Part shown: one piece after another, positions 1 to 13,007 of the stretch | How the letters are laid out: every line of letters starts with the position of its first letter | Position numbering within the stretch: the first letter of the stretch is position 1 | NCBI RefSeq assembly: GCF_963678635.1 | Contig: NC_087071.1 | Span: forward strand, 20,355,994 to 20,419,993 | Direction: 5' to 3' | DNA length: 64,000 nucleotides | DNA from: Symsagittifera roscoffensis | Lineage: Eukaryota > Xenacoelomorpha > Acoela > Convolutidae | The notes under the pieces: model-generated | Seen by the model: the letters and a program-made list of their open reading frames with translations, nothing else | What the model was told of the DNA's origin: nothing | Database searches by the model: none | Position numbers and translations under genes: made by a program

Positions 1-174
1 CTCCAAATATAACAGCTCAACCTTTACCTGCCCCATTTATCACCACAGAAATCATCTATAAATACGTTAGATATACAAAAAAGACACTTGGATATCTAAT
101 ATTCAGGACTCTCCTACACATGTATCTTTTGAGGATACAATGTTTCCAATCTCATTTCCCTTTTATTTTTTTTT

Positions 175-2317
175 TCAGAATCACAACATGAAAACAACCC
201 TTCCACACGAACAGGACCACAAGGTTTACTAGTCACACACTATGACATTGAAGAAGATGAACAAAAACACTACAAAAATATGCAATAAATCAAGTAACTC
301 AATGCGAATCCGAACTACAAGCTATAGAAACAACAAACATAATGCTACACTTTACTCAAAAGCTCGAGCTAGAACATTGACATGATATAAATTCACAGCA
401 ATATTTTCCGAGAAGAAAGTACACTGTTCTCAAGTCTCAAAAGGAAATGAAACAGACTAGATCTTGAACCTTTCTATCAAAGTAATATCGAAAAATTTTT
501 ACATCTCAATCCTGATGATTGTACAAACGAACTTAGCCAATTACCCTTACAATAAACAAAGGCACAAACAGAAAATTGGTAAGCTATCAAGTTTTCCCAG
601 ACTCAGCACATCAGGCTGAACTTGAAAGATAATAAGGCCATATAAAATTAGACGACAAAATTCCATTTCACGACGCACATGGAATATTGACATATGATCT
701 CCATGATGAAAACTGGATACCACATATCGGAATAAACAATCCCCCAAATTGTAAAGCAGACACTAAAATAGAGAATACCAAAAAAAAATGTTTTTTGATT
801 GGAAAATACAATTCGAAAAAGCACAATTAACACGAGATTTAAAAGATGACACCATAATTTTTCAAGGAAGCCGACTGCCTTGCAAAAAGACCAAGGAAAC
901 TGCGATCCCACTACACGAAAAAAAGCAACTACTGTTTGGTTCTCCGAAGACACATGTACCACATTTCAACAAGCAAAAATACACGCTGGAATGATAAAAT
1001 TCCACCAAAATATTTTTATTGAATTCATCCTTTATGAAGAAGGAAGCCCTGATAAAATCAGACAAAAAATTAAAAATTTAGAAATATTCATAATATAGAA
1101 AACATAACTCGCTGGTAAATATAGCAAACCACTTTATAAGACACAATATTCAGAAGTTCTCGTCGAATACGAACAAAGTTTCGACATCAATACAGGTAAA
1201 ATAATCACCATACAACATGCCACACATCACTTTTCAAGTAACGACGAAAATTCATACATCCCAGTACATCTTCTAAAAAACACAGGAAGAACTGGTGGAA
1301 AACTTAAGCCACAAGACATGAACTCATGAACAACATTTTTTTTTGGCGCAATCGATTATAATTTTCTTTTCGCCTAGACATGAAATTAGTGTACAATAAG
1401 TAGAATTTTTCAAGAAATGTCTTTATCAGAACTTGAAAGAACACAAATTCTACAATCACTTGCACTTGCAGTACTGAAAATTCCTTATGCAGGATATTTA
1501 TTATCAGGAAAAAGATCTAATTTTATTGACTATGAAGGAAATATACTATGGTATTACACTTGTACCAAAAAAGTATCACCATAATATGGTTTTGAAGATA
1601 AAAGATGTTATAAAAGAATTCCCATATTCTATAAAAATAAAGTACAATTTTTTGACGCACTCTAACGCAGAACTTATTTTTGTTTGGGATACAGCCGTCC
1701 CAAGTGGATCAGAAAATAGTCACAATGTTGTACAATTAAATCCTGATGAAGATAAATATTACCTTCTCGCACCATACCCTACACTTATGCAACCATTGAA
1801 AAAGTTTTCACCAGAAGTTTTCACAGCTATTGCCTGTAATCCTAACATCGATTTACTGTCAATTGGTATATTATCGAAATCCTACAATCAACACCATATC
1901 CGTACACAACAATTTCAAGAACTACTCACAAAAATAAATACGAAGAACGAAGTTGTTGTCTTTCTAGGATGGCCCTATTACATCTTAGAAAGATGAACTA
2001 TATTATACGCAATGTTTATTTTATTATTTTTTCTTTTTTCATTACTAAAAGGAATTTATAATACATGCGCAAAATATAAACAAGTAAACAAACAAGCAAA
2101 CGTAGCACGCATACATTTTGTAGGATTTTTCGGAATTTTCTCAACATCTATTAAAAAAGTACTTTTAGACACTCAAAGAAAAGAATACAATACAAAACTA
2201 TCAAGAACACCAAATAAATATGACGATTCACAAAACAACACGAATATAACGCCTACTGCCACAATTACAAACCATAAGTCATTACCATCCATTATCCGTA
2301 GTACCACGAAGTTTTAG
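175..2317 (+). pseudogene. Decayed envelope-glycoprotein-like ORF of a retroelement
   Basis: Coding-like peptide stretches in all three plus frames follow one another, broken by several stops and frameshifts, so no intact product can be made. What is visible: a strong acceptor-like tract ending TTTTTTCAG at about 178; a short acidic, Gln-rich segment near 270-400; a cysteine-bearing block at 660-830; another at 880-1098; a beta-rich block at about 1117-1329; a Cys block near 1540-1670 with the motif CYKRIPIFY; then an open stretch to 1996. A hydrophobic run at 2012-2050 (FILLFFLFSLL) followed by a basic tail looks like a transmembrane anchor. This order (acceptor, Cys-rich ectodomain, single membrane anchor, short tail) fits an env gene expressed from a spliced mRNA. 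Which virus or retroelement lineage it came from cannot be settled by eye; an arthropod-type gypsy or BEL/Pao env is one possibility. Confidence 0.5.
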
Positions 2318-2497
2318 AAATATAGCCCTGACAGAGCACATCCCTTCAAGACATAGTTACCCACAAATCCTGATTACACACATTCTAACCCAGCAACCAA
2401 TATAGACGACACAATTGAACAAATCATAGAACAACCACACACCACTAACTTTCGTTCTCAGAACAATCATCTTTTTAGCCCACGATGAGCCGCCAAT

Positions 2498-3968
2498 TTG
2501 GATAACTCCATCGCTCAATTTCCTACCCAGCCAATTTTAAAGCAACGTTCTCGTCATACCTTTTTTTCCTTTCCCCCACCTGAATCACCTCCTTCCACTC
2601 CTTCTTCCCTTACTGACGTAACACCCACATATTCCCCCCTGACCAGCGACCCGTCCGACAACAACAGCCCTGTAAATATGGCTACGAATTTTATCACACT
2701 ACAGCAACAATTACAGCACCCTCGAACACTAACCATTCACAAACTCTCACAATCAATAACATCATCGAGCCCATCAACCCAACTCCTTCGTCAAACCCAA
2801 CTCCTTCGTCAAAACCAATTCCCTCGACTACAACCCGAGCCCATAGAACCTTCAAACGAAAATTCCCTTATACCCCATTTCTATCTCACCCCCAATCAGC
2901 CCAATCATTCGTAAATCATCCACTTCACACTAACACCAAAGAATTTCTTAGAAATATGTTTACCCTTTTCCCCACAACACACCTATTTTCACTCAGACCC
3001 TAACCATGAACAACTTAATTTTGTAAATGAACATGTATTATACGCAACACTTTCATGGACTTCATTTTATCACTTTACTAATCCACTGTCAGTATATAAC
3101 AGCCCATATAACACCCCATATGATAATGAACTTTGCAGCACTCAACTTTACCATGGAACAACAGCTCTTAATCCGAAACAGTTTACTCAAATAGGATATC
3201 AGCACTCACTTATCAGATTCACCGCATCAAACGCTAACAAGTTTTCCATCGATCATTACGATCATAATCTCATCAAAGCAAACGAAGACACCTTCTTAGA
3301 TACTGATAGAAATGCTAGCCCTCAATTAATAGAAAAATTTGTCATAAAACAAAATACGTTTTCACTCTCAAAAGTCTAGATAAAAAGTACGACCACCAAT
3401 TTAAGCAGCACTTCGTGACACATAAGCTTACGACTCATACTTTAACAAATTTAAAAATTTTTCACTAACATTTCGTTTCCTTACATCCAAAGAACGTGAT
3501 TTGCACTGTTCAAACGACATCATGTTATGCATAAACAAACGCACACTTACACTTACTATAACTTCATTCAAAATCATTTTACTCATAACAAGCCATCACG
3601 ACAAATTCATCATAGGTTTCAATATATCAACTTCAAATACACCTCACCATTCTTTCTCAACTTCACTTATTGTATCAAAGACACTAACCTACAAGGCATC
3701 CTCAGCAATTATGATCCCATCACGCATATATAATCTGCACCTTAAGCAAGACCTTTAACGTAGACGAATAGTCCCACACGAATTCCTACAGCCCGTCGAA
3801 ATCCCGATCCTACAATTCATCCATAAAACCAAATATAACCACAAACCTTGTAACTTTATCCAAAATACCGCATATGAATTCTCACACAACACTGATGAGC
3901 ACAAAAACATAAAAGCACTCGAATTTATTTTGCCACTTTTCCAAACTAAAAAGTCATTGGCTTATTAG
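2498..3968 (+). pseudogene. Second decayed ORF, unknown, Pro/Ser/Thr-rich start
   Basis: The frame at 2498-2911 (N-terminal part rich in Pro, Ser and Thr) ends in TAA at 2912-2914, then stays open in the same frame to TAG at 3377-3379. That second part has no ATG near its start but reads like protein (for example STQLYHGTTALNPKQ). After a noisy stretch, a further open segment from about 3760 to TAG at 3966-3968 also looks coding. I do not recognise the family. It lies directly behind the envelope-like relic and shares its G-poor composition, so both probably belong to the same dead element, although an ORF after env is unusual. It could instead be the gag of a neighbouring element. Confidence 0.35.
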
Positions 3969-6240
3969 CTAATTACTAACATCATCAGATGTCATCCACG
4001 ACGTTTTTCCCTATGGAGTCTTCACAGATGATTAAGGTAAAAATGAATAAAATAATTTATAGTATCGAGTTAGAACAAAACTAACCATTCTTTATAAATG
4101 TTTTCCCTTTTTCTCTAGCCTTCACCGCACGATCATCCACAATCATCAACAACAAAGAAAAACCAATTAAAAAACTGAAAACTTTTTTCAGGAATCACAA
4201 ACTAATATTAACAAATTGCAATAAGTAAAGCATAAAAAATTACACCCGAACAGCAGTAATTGATAAATTAATATTTTCCCCAATGCAGTAAATATTTTTA
4301 ACCAGCACTAAATTGATAATTTCAACTCCCCAAAAGCCGTAAAATTAATATTTTAAAAGTAGTAAATTCATCAAAGTTACAAATAAATTTAAAAGTAGTA
4401 CTAATTTTTTCAAAGACGCTTCTTTATAATTTTAAATCATTCACTCGCCCACAATGCTATCTACAATCGCACAGCTCGCCCACGAAGAATTGTTTAAAAT
4501 ACTGAATTTAAGTTTTAACTCCCACTGATAACAAATCTAGCCAGTTCTAACACGTTTTAGACTTTCCTTTAACCCAGTTGGAAAGGAATTATATAATAAT
4601 CCAAAATAACCAACGCAGCCTACTAAACACCACAAACCACAACTTAACAGCATGACTGAAATAAGAAAACCTACGGTACCCAATCAGGATTAAAATCAGC
4701 TTAAGACTATAAATTATTCTTTTAAAGACTACTATCAAGTCTACACGCAAACGAATAAAACACACAAAAGTCGAAATACAAACCCAAACCAAATGATTTG
4801 TTTTTTGAGAAAAGGTTATAACCAAAACAAAAAAGGAAAAAACCAGTAATAAAAAAGGCATAAAAGATTGAACACAAAAAGGACCCTATAAAAAAGAGAG
4901 CATAAAATCATACTCCACTCCTGGCCTAACCCACCAGAGAGGACGTCCTGAGCATGCTCTGTAGTCGGCCTAACGCAGCTTGTGACTCTTAAAAATAACT
5001 GAACTAAAACAAAAAACGCTTTTGCGATAACTACTAATACAAGATCATGACTAAAAATGAAACTCACAAAGATTTGTATATGTAAATAATACATTGCAGT
5101 AAATAGATTTCATGAAGCCCAAAGAGGAGCAAGGAAGTTGACAACCTAATCATACTCCAATTACAGAATGGCAAACACACCCGATTTGCTGCCTACAGTC
5201 ACTACACTAAGGATTTAAAGTACGACCTGGCATCGCAGCAAAGGAAACCCATTGAAACCGACCAATGGCCATCTCGATAATGAGTACACGTACAGATCCT
5301 AGTCACTCGGCACTTCACATGAAAGTTAAGCTTCATGCTACATTCGACTGAGGCTGGAGCACTGTCGCTCTCTACCTAACCAAATCAGCACTTTATTGCA
5401 ATCGATCAGAAGTCTTGACACGATCTCCCAAGAACCATCACGATCAATGACAACTATTTAAGAACAAGAGCATGACGACTTTCACTCGTCCAAACCCGAA
5501 AAACAACACTTCTTCCGAATCAAAGAAAGCAAATACTAAAAAACTAAAACTCAACTAAACCAGATCTAAACTAGAATTTATTATTGGTTATTGATATGAT
5601 ATTTCATTTCTATAAAATATTAATTACTAACCAATCATACTCCAACAACTAAAACCCATTTATTTGTAAGTGCTGAAACTGCTTGAGGTTTGAGCATCAG
5701 ATCAATTTGAATTAAACTTCGAATACAGTTGCCTTCTCCAGAAAGACGGACTCGCATAAACCAGTACACTCTAGATCTATTGAAACTAGGAGATATAAGA
5801 GTAAGATTAAGATTGGTATTAGACTAAGAAGTTGCACAAATCTATCCGGCCGAAAATAAGATAGCGTGACGAGCAGACGGTGTACCTTATCTGAAATTAC
5901 TCTATGAGTATAACCAATAGGTCATAATTCACTTCCAAATCATTGCATTTTTTGTATTTCTTTGGGAAAACTTCTTTCATCTGTCTGAAGTGACTCGCAC
6001 GTCAGCAGGCCGATAGATAAATTTGCCGAAAATTATACAGCATCGTTAATTTGCTTGGCTGCAATCTTTTGAGCATTCGTTGAGGCCTACCGCTAGCTAA
6101 ACATTTTTATTCGAGTCTCTAACCCACAAAAGTGTGGCAATTTTAATCTGCTGAGTTTTGTTTATATTAGATATACAGCAGTTTTGTTAGGGCAAAGAAA
6201 AAGAGAACCTATATGCTGCCTAAAAGGAGACAATCCTAAT
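3969..6240. other. Non-coding stretch
   Basis: No convincing coding segment. The G-poor composition of the preceding relic continues to roughly 5600. It may hold the untranslated end or LTR of that element, but no second LTR copy is visible in the window to confirm this. Confidence 0.4.
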
Positions 6241-6730
6241 TGTTCCAACTTTCGAAGAAAGTGACGGATTACTTGTGCACGGGTTGGTTTTTTTTCTCCA
6301 GACAAATTTCGACTTTTTACCAGACATTTTTTAAGGAATTTTTTTTCTAGACTATCCAAAAGGTAATGATGTTCCAAATTCAAAATCTTAAAATTATTTC
6401 AAATATTATAATTAATGGATTTTAAAATTTCCAATTTGGGAAAGTTTTTGTCATAAGTTTGTGATATTTACAAGTAAGCGGAGATTCAATGACTCATAGA
6501 AGTAGAAATCAACCCACGATAAATTGAGGCAAGCTATTTGGTCTTTTTATTACTATGCGATGCGCAAAATACATTAATTTGTACTTCACACAGCGTGTGA
6601 GGGAGGACTGATTTTCCAAAAACTATTTTTATTCATTTTGAAAACTTCGTCAGTTTTTTATAAGCCAACACTACTCTATAAATCATAAAAATCAGTAAAA
6701 GGTTTAGGGTTTTGCTCTGATGCGAGCAGT
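6241..6730 (+). repeat. 0.5-kb dispersed repeat, copy A (degenerate)
   Basis: Degenerate member of a family with better copies at 20371-20903, 32966-33448 and 63383-63887. It starts TGTTCCAACTTTCGAAGAAA and ends TTTTGCTCTGATGCGAGCAG. The central GC-rich palindrome of the other copies is lost, which suggests this is the oldest copy. Confidence 0.75.
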
Positions 6731-7719
6731 TTTTTTTTAAAACTGATCTAGTTACTTGTATGGAATAAGACATTTATATCCTAATTGACAATACAATGAC
6801 GTTCCTTTTTTTTCGGCAAATTGATATTCGGGCACGTGGATCCGTCTCTGCAATCCCTGGAAAACGTTCTGAAAAAGTTTCAATTATAATTGATGATAAA
6901 ATGTTTTCAAAAAGTAGTTTTTGGCAATTATAGTCAAATATGGCTGCCATGCAACCTGTATACAAGTCGGTTTTAACCGATTGTGTAGGCATCAATTAGC
7001 TGCGCGCCCATAAATGGCAGTTGCTAAATATTACAAAAATAAATCTTATAGAAATAGCAAGCTATTCTCACAGATCAAGGGTTTTAATTTAAACTCATTG
7101 ATCATGGTTTTGTATTCATGTGGTTTGACAAATAGTTGTAACTTGAAACCATCTTGAAATTGTTTTAGTTTCTAAACAAAACTTTGAGGGTTTGTAATAA
7201 ATTTTTTTTGGATATTAGCAAAAGGATAAAATAGTGAAGCGCCTACGAAGTTTTGCGTACGTTCCATTCGAAAAACGACAAATAGGGTAAAATCACAATT
7301 TACATTGATCAAAAATTTTTTACATCAAAGACGAGCGAGCTGTTCAAAAAACCGCTAGTCAACAACTAGGTTTCCAAGAGGGACAAAAATAGTCCTATTT
7401 AGTCATTTTTGTCCCGACTAAATCCCTACGGCGTGAGGTGTTTGTGCAACACAATTTTTGATTAAAAAATTGACCGATTAAAAAATTAAAAACACTTGAC
7501 TAACACTTTCGCAGAAAGGAAAATAAAATTCTGATCAGATGTTTTTAACACGTGTGAGAAAAGCACTTGAGCAAGTGTCACGTAGAACTGAAAATCTGCT
7601 CATGTGATTTTTGCTCATTTAAAAGCACATGATTTTTAAAATTCTTTAATTAAATTCGAAATAAGTGAGCAGTGTACGTGACCATTCGAGTTAAAATTTT
7701 TAAAATTTAGAATTTTACG
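6731..7719. other. Non-coding stretch
   Basis: AT-rich sequence with no recognisable gene. The short minus-strand frame near 6774-6995 begins at a non-ATG codon and shows no motif. Confidence 0.4.
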
Positions 7720-9261
7720 GGATAAATTTATAAACAATTTAGACTATTTAGACAAGCAACACCTGGAACGATCGGCATTGACAGCATCACAATTGAAACG
7801 AAGAATTGACCAGTCCTGGGAGAATTTGAAGATAGTTAGAAAAGGAGAACTCAGCAGGGACACCAGTCCGCTGCATAAGCAACAAGTGCATTCGGACAGG
7901 GACAGCCAAAGAGCCAAAGCCCTTAAAGAATTGCTGGAGGCGAACGCTCGATGGAACCAGGATAGGAGAGATGCTGCGAAAAATGACGTGAGGCGGATCG
8001 TTGATGAAACCTGACTACTAAATCCTGAGCTACGAAAGGAAATGATATACTCCTGGGAAAAGGGGTTCATAGAAGATGAAGAAGCGGAACATATTCAGTC
8101 TCCGCCGAAAACGATTTTGAGAAAGGATCCACTACGTAAGAGCGGACAGGCCTTGACAAAGCAATTGAAGGGTAAAATATCGACTGAAACGAATTCAACA
8201 GTCAAGACGACAACTGGATCTATATACAGGAAATCGGATATCGCTCAAGCGAAGACGTCCCTAACAAACGAGAAAGCGGGGAGCGAGAATAAGAGCCCGT
8301 CTGCAGAGCCAACTAAGAAAATCCAAAGAATCAGTTCCCCCAAAGTCCTAGAGGACATTGGGTCGGATGAAGAGTTACAATGGGCTGTGGAAATGGCCGA
8401 TTTTGTGAACCCGGCATATCGATTTCAGCAAAGTCAAACAGTTGTAACTTCAAAAGATACGGCAGCAGGAGGGGGCCTAAACCTGGCGATTAAAAGAGCG
8501 AAGCCGAACACAGCGGGTCCCAGTTCGTGGGCAGGATCAAAAACGCAGGAAGAGATCGCCATGAAGATGGGTAATAAGAAGGCAAAAGAAAAAAGACCAG
8601 AAGACAAACAGAACAAACTTACAAAACAATCTGCTGTCGCAGTTGATCAGGGTATGGAACAATCAACGTCAAATTCGAAAACATTGAAAAACGACGCCCA
8701 CGCGAGTTCTACTCCGAAAACCAAACAAAAGGCAAAACTGAAGACAATCGATTCTCAAACACGTCCGGAGGATATCTTAGACACATTTCAAAACCGGAAT
8801 TTGGCACTAGCTGAGTGGGAGAATCTTGCAGACCAATTTCTGAAAAGGGGGGTCCAAAAAGTCGCAGACGATCTCAGAGGGAATGCCCAACCAGTATCTT
8901 AAAGGGACACAGTATTTGAGCCTCCTCAAGGGGTTTCGGACGATTCCAGCGTCGAAGATTCTGGCGTAAGACGAAGTTCCAGACAGACGAAGAATATAAA
9001 GAGCCTAAGCGGTTTGGAGACCCAGTAAAACATTCCATCAAGGAAGTATCGGACGAATTATCAGGGGGAGCGCTGCTCAAGGCTGCAGTTCAAGAATACC
9101 GGACGAGACTAACAAACTTCAAAGAACGAAGTGATAGGCCTGTAGAGTCGAAACTACGGATGTTAGAGAGACGTTTATTCCGGAGAAAATTTAGTTATAC
9201 AACGTTAGACGAGGGAACGGATTGGAATCATTGCTGGAGAATAGAACTCGAAGAGAACTAA
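7720..9261 (+). pseudogene. C-terminal tail of a dead Ty3/gypsy polyprotein
   Basis: The frame is open from about 7720 to an in-frame TGA at 8012-8014, continues to TAA at 8900-8902, and is followed in a shifted frame by a coding-like tail ending at TAA 9259-9261. It resembles the region after the integrase in the intact element at 22337-28183: QSPPKTILRK and GSIYRKSDIA here match ESPFKGKILRK and GKIIRKSDIA there, and RRSSRQ near 8970 matches RRSSRN. The protein is basic and Ser/Lys-rich. No reverse transcriptase or integrase part remains upstream. It is a truncated relic of a related but distinct family. Confidence 0.7.
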
Positions 9262-9375
9262 AAAATAACAATCTAAATGACTAATCATCCAAAATCCAAA
9301 CTTTTTGTGAACTGAGTGTATTAAACTCTTTTTAACATAAATTATTCCATATATTGAATAATTTATTTTCCTCCC

Positions 9376-9395
9376 GAGGGGGTATGTCATACTGC
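9376..9395 (+). other. Putative polypurine tract and start of 3' LTR
   Basis: GAGGGGG at 9376-9382 is followed by TATGTCATACTGC about 115 bases after the stop of the gypsy relic. A purine run directly before TGTCATAC is the expected layout of a PPT and 3' LTR start. The LTR end is not defined because no second LTR is present. Confidence 0.4.
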
Positions 9396-10544
9396 TACTG
9401 CAATTGATTTATGTGCTACCAACCTGCAGTGGTAGAGTTATTAACATTATGGTGTGTCCAAGGTCATGTGTGCAGTGACATTGACACACGGTTGAGAACT
9501 CAGAGTTTTTGATTCTGGATTATCTCTCAGCAACCAATTTAAAGAAGAGAAAAGAAAACTAAATTCAATCTTTCAGAATACATTTTTGAATTTTCACTAG
9601 TTTTCCCACGATACCGCATAGGATATCACATACAAGAAGGCAGATGAAGTTTTTATATGCTCAACTGTAAGCAGTGTTCAATTTGTTCGTGGACGGTTAA
9701 ACCCCAATTAGTCATTATTCAAACCTCAAAAAAAATTAGGTTGTCCCTGCGCCGATAGTTTTTTGTTTTTTATTCTGACTACAAGCAAATTTTTGCAAGC
9801 AGAATTGCATACTGGGAGCGAATATTAATTCCAACACGTATTTTCGGTTATTCTAATGCTATTTTGGTTACTATCTCAGAGATAGGGTTTTTACCCATGA
9901 AAAAGACAGGTAAAGTTTAACTCAAAAAACATAAAAACTGAGGGAAGGCCAAAATGATTCGAGCATACCGGAAGTCTTTTTGAGGACAAAGAAACAAGGA
10001 AATTGCACAGAAATCGATATGCAATTTTTACTATTAGGCTGGAAAGTTTTTTGCATTTATATGACCCGTTGTGTTGTGTGTTTTTTGCCACTTAAGGATT
10101 AAAATATACAGAATTTTATAGTTGAGGTGTCGAGGTAGAATCTAGAAAAAACTATGAGAGATCCAGAAAAAAATTTTGCAAAATTTTGCCTTCTTCTTTT
10201 TTTGTAGAATCACTTCTTTGAATTTTTTGTATTCATGAGAAATAAATGTTCTTCATACAAGTTATACATCTGGAAAATAAATTATAAGCTGTATTTCATG
10301 GACTCCTTGCCTTGATTTGTATGATAAATTTTTTTACTGTATGGAATTAAATTATGCAAATTTCTTATGTATAGAATCTCAACCCGTGTGGCCGTTTATA
10401 ATTAGATAATACACATTTTCTTTCCTTGGTGACCAAAAAAAATGACTTCAATGCCTCCTCCCATACCATCCCAACTAAGTCTATGAAAAAATTTCGAACA
10501 AAATCAAACTTTTTGGTTTAAGGAAATATACTTCTGGCACAATT

Positions 10545-10672
10545 TCCATATATGAAAAAAGGCTATCATAGAGACGTCATACAGTTTTCTGTAGGTATTG
10601 AAGTGTATAGAACTGTATGGTAAGAACTTTTCATATATGAATTGTATGATAAGAAGTTTTGGTCAACCCGGG
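10545..10672 (-). repeat. Inverted repeat arm 1 (CCCGGGTTGACC end)
   Basis: Read on the minus strand this begins CCCGGGTTGACCAAAACTTC, continues with TATCATACAATT and carries repeated CATATATG motifs. The copy at 12610-12760 is the same sequence in the opposite orientation, with its CCCGGG end also facing inward. Each arm is itself rich in short inverted ATACAATT / AATTGTAT motifs. Confidence 0.7.
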
Positions 10673-12609
10673 ACTGAGAAAAATGAATGAGTAAAACTTT
10701 GAGTCTACATAATTTTTTAAGTGACGCAAGTCAATTATGAGTCTACATAATTGCTAAGTGACCCAAGCCATTTATTACCCATTGGCAGTTTTAGTCAAAA
10801 AGAAAATAAAAAGAAATTTACCAACCAAAAGGCCTCAATTTTTAGAGCAGAAGCATTTTAACTAATATACGAAAAAGTTCATCAAAAACCTCCAATTCTA
10901 CCCAGGTTCTAACCTTCCTATTTTGTTGCGGGTATCCTTCCCTACCTCTACGCTACCGATCCATGATACCTTGAAGTTAAAGTACTATTTGAATATAAAA
11001 GTCTGTGTTAATATCCTTAGTATTGGCTGCACTTAATAGCTAGTTATTGATCATATGCATACACTGCAATGAAAAAGCATTTTCAAAATGAACATTAACA
11101 ATTGCAACTTAGGTTGGTGAAGTTAGGAGAGTTCATACTACCACACAAACTTTGCGTATGTAATAACAGTCTAACAGTGCGAACACTAGTTCCGCTAGTA
11201 AAAGTTTCCAGTTGAGGGGAAAAAGAGCCAATTTTACTGAAACTAATTCTTAATTGGCATTTGTCTGCTTCCAAAGAAGTACAAGGGCCAGAATTAGAAG
11301 CACGTGGTGTAGAGAGACGACTGGGGGTTGAGGGTACAGCATTTTCAATTAAAGTTCTATTAAACTGACAAAAATTTAAGCTTATTAAAAACTTAACAAC
11401 TAATAAGAACTTGATCAATTTTTTTTCGATTGGAAAAACAAAACAAATATCAAAGTTATTTGAAGTTTTTTTTCTGAGTTTAGGAAAATTTGAATGACGG
11501 CAAAACAGAACACATATGATTCATCGGAACCACACTCTGCACAAATTTTAACAACTCAAACTAACAATTTTGAAAAAAAATTCAGATCAACTCGAAAAAA
11601 TTTTGGGTTATCGTTCTAGAATCAATTTGTTTTGATCTTACACCTAGCTACTGTTATTTTTTTGTATGATTCTTGCAAGATAGCCTCCCTCTTCCAAGAT
11701 TCTTGCAAGATCTTGCAAGATAACCTCCCTTGATCTACTAGGGTCCCCCCTAAATTGATGTCATTTTTTGTAAGTTTGTTTGCTTGGCCAAAACCTTTCA
11801 AAAGGGGCCCAAGAACGTCAATTTTTACCAAGAACGTCATCTCTTTACCGGTGGCGCAGAAAGTTTTGACAAAGTTTGCACCAGAAAGCAATTTGAGAAA
11901 ACTCGGAAAATCAAACTGATTTACCTAAGAAAAGTCTCATATTTTTTTCGAACAACCGCCACTCTTGAAAAACTCCTGCGCACGCCAGGGGTGAGATTTG
12001 TATCAATGTTCCTTACTGCCTGCTCGCATCAGTGTCAAAACACGCAAATAAAGCATATTAAAAATATATTAGGAAGAAATACAGTTTAACTCTAAATTAC
12101 TTGGAAACATAATCTATGTTAGGGATTAGTAAAGCATATATAAAAGCGCTATGAAACAAGAAATTGTACATTTCTACAAGAATTTAACATCTTTTTTAGC
12201 TTCTACATTTGAAACTTCAGCCTATCTGAGTACTTTTGTGCAAGGCTGTAAGCACAAAAAGTGCAAACCAAGCTACGAAATAGATGACTCAAGGAGGAGC
12301 TCGCTTTAAATTTGAAGATGTTAAATTTATCTTTTTGATACAATCAACACTCAGCAGACAAACAGATCAGCTTAAATGTAAAATTCATAATTTTTTGCAT
12401 GACTTTGAAGAATTTTATATAATGATAACTTTACCTTAGAGAAAGTTTTTCAGTGAAGAATAATTCAATTTTATATCAATTTTTGTTCGAAGGTAGTGAT
12501 TACATTTTCCTTCAGAGCTTCAGCTTGTGTAGCTTAACTATAAAAGATTAAAGCAAGGTAGGTTTCCAATTTTAAAAAGCACAGTGAGAAGAAAGATTGG
12601 GCAACATCC
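10673..12609. other. Non-coding stretch between the inverted arms
   Basis: No supported gene. It holds a tandem near-repeat of about 50 bases at 10700-10775 (GAGTCTACATAATT twice) and a small CTTGCAAGAT repeat near 11667-11722. A Ser/Thr-rich minus-strand frame at 11095-11418 is not supported by motifs. Confidence 0.4.
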
Positions 12610-12760
12610 CGGGTTGACCAAAACTTCTTATCATACAATTTCCATATATGAGAAACTTCTTGTCATACAATTTCATACAATTCCATACGTACAGAAAATT
12701 GTATGAAAACTCTATGATAAGCATTTTTCCATATATGAAAATTGTATGATAGATGTTTTC
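12610..12760 (+). repeat. Inverted repeat arm 2 (CCCGGGTTGACC end)
   Basis: Plus-strand copy of the repeat at 10545-10672, starting CCCGGGTTGACCAAAACTTC. The copies have drifted apart by indels and substitutions but agree along about 130-150 bases. Confidence 0.7.
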
Positions 12761-13007
12761 CCATAAACAAAAAATTGGCTCGAAAAAGATAATTGGCTCG
12801 AAAGAGAACGATTTGGAGCAGCGAAAAAGGCATGTTTATATATATTAACAAAGGTACTATGCGGTAAATAATTTAGCTAAACTCCTCGTGATAACCTACA
12901 TTTTTCGCCAATAAATTTACAAAAGAAAACATTTGGTTCAGTCAGAAATTCAATGTTCAGTCTTTACTTCAATGTAACCTGGAATAGAATGTCATTCAAC
13001 TGTTCAA

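Noticed and set aside
11095-11418. Ser/Thr-rich minus-strand frame
   Set aside because: No motif, starts without strong support, and lies in repeat-bearing sequence.
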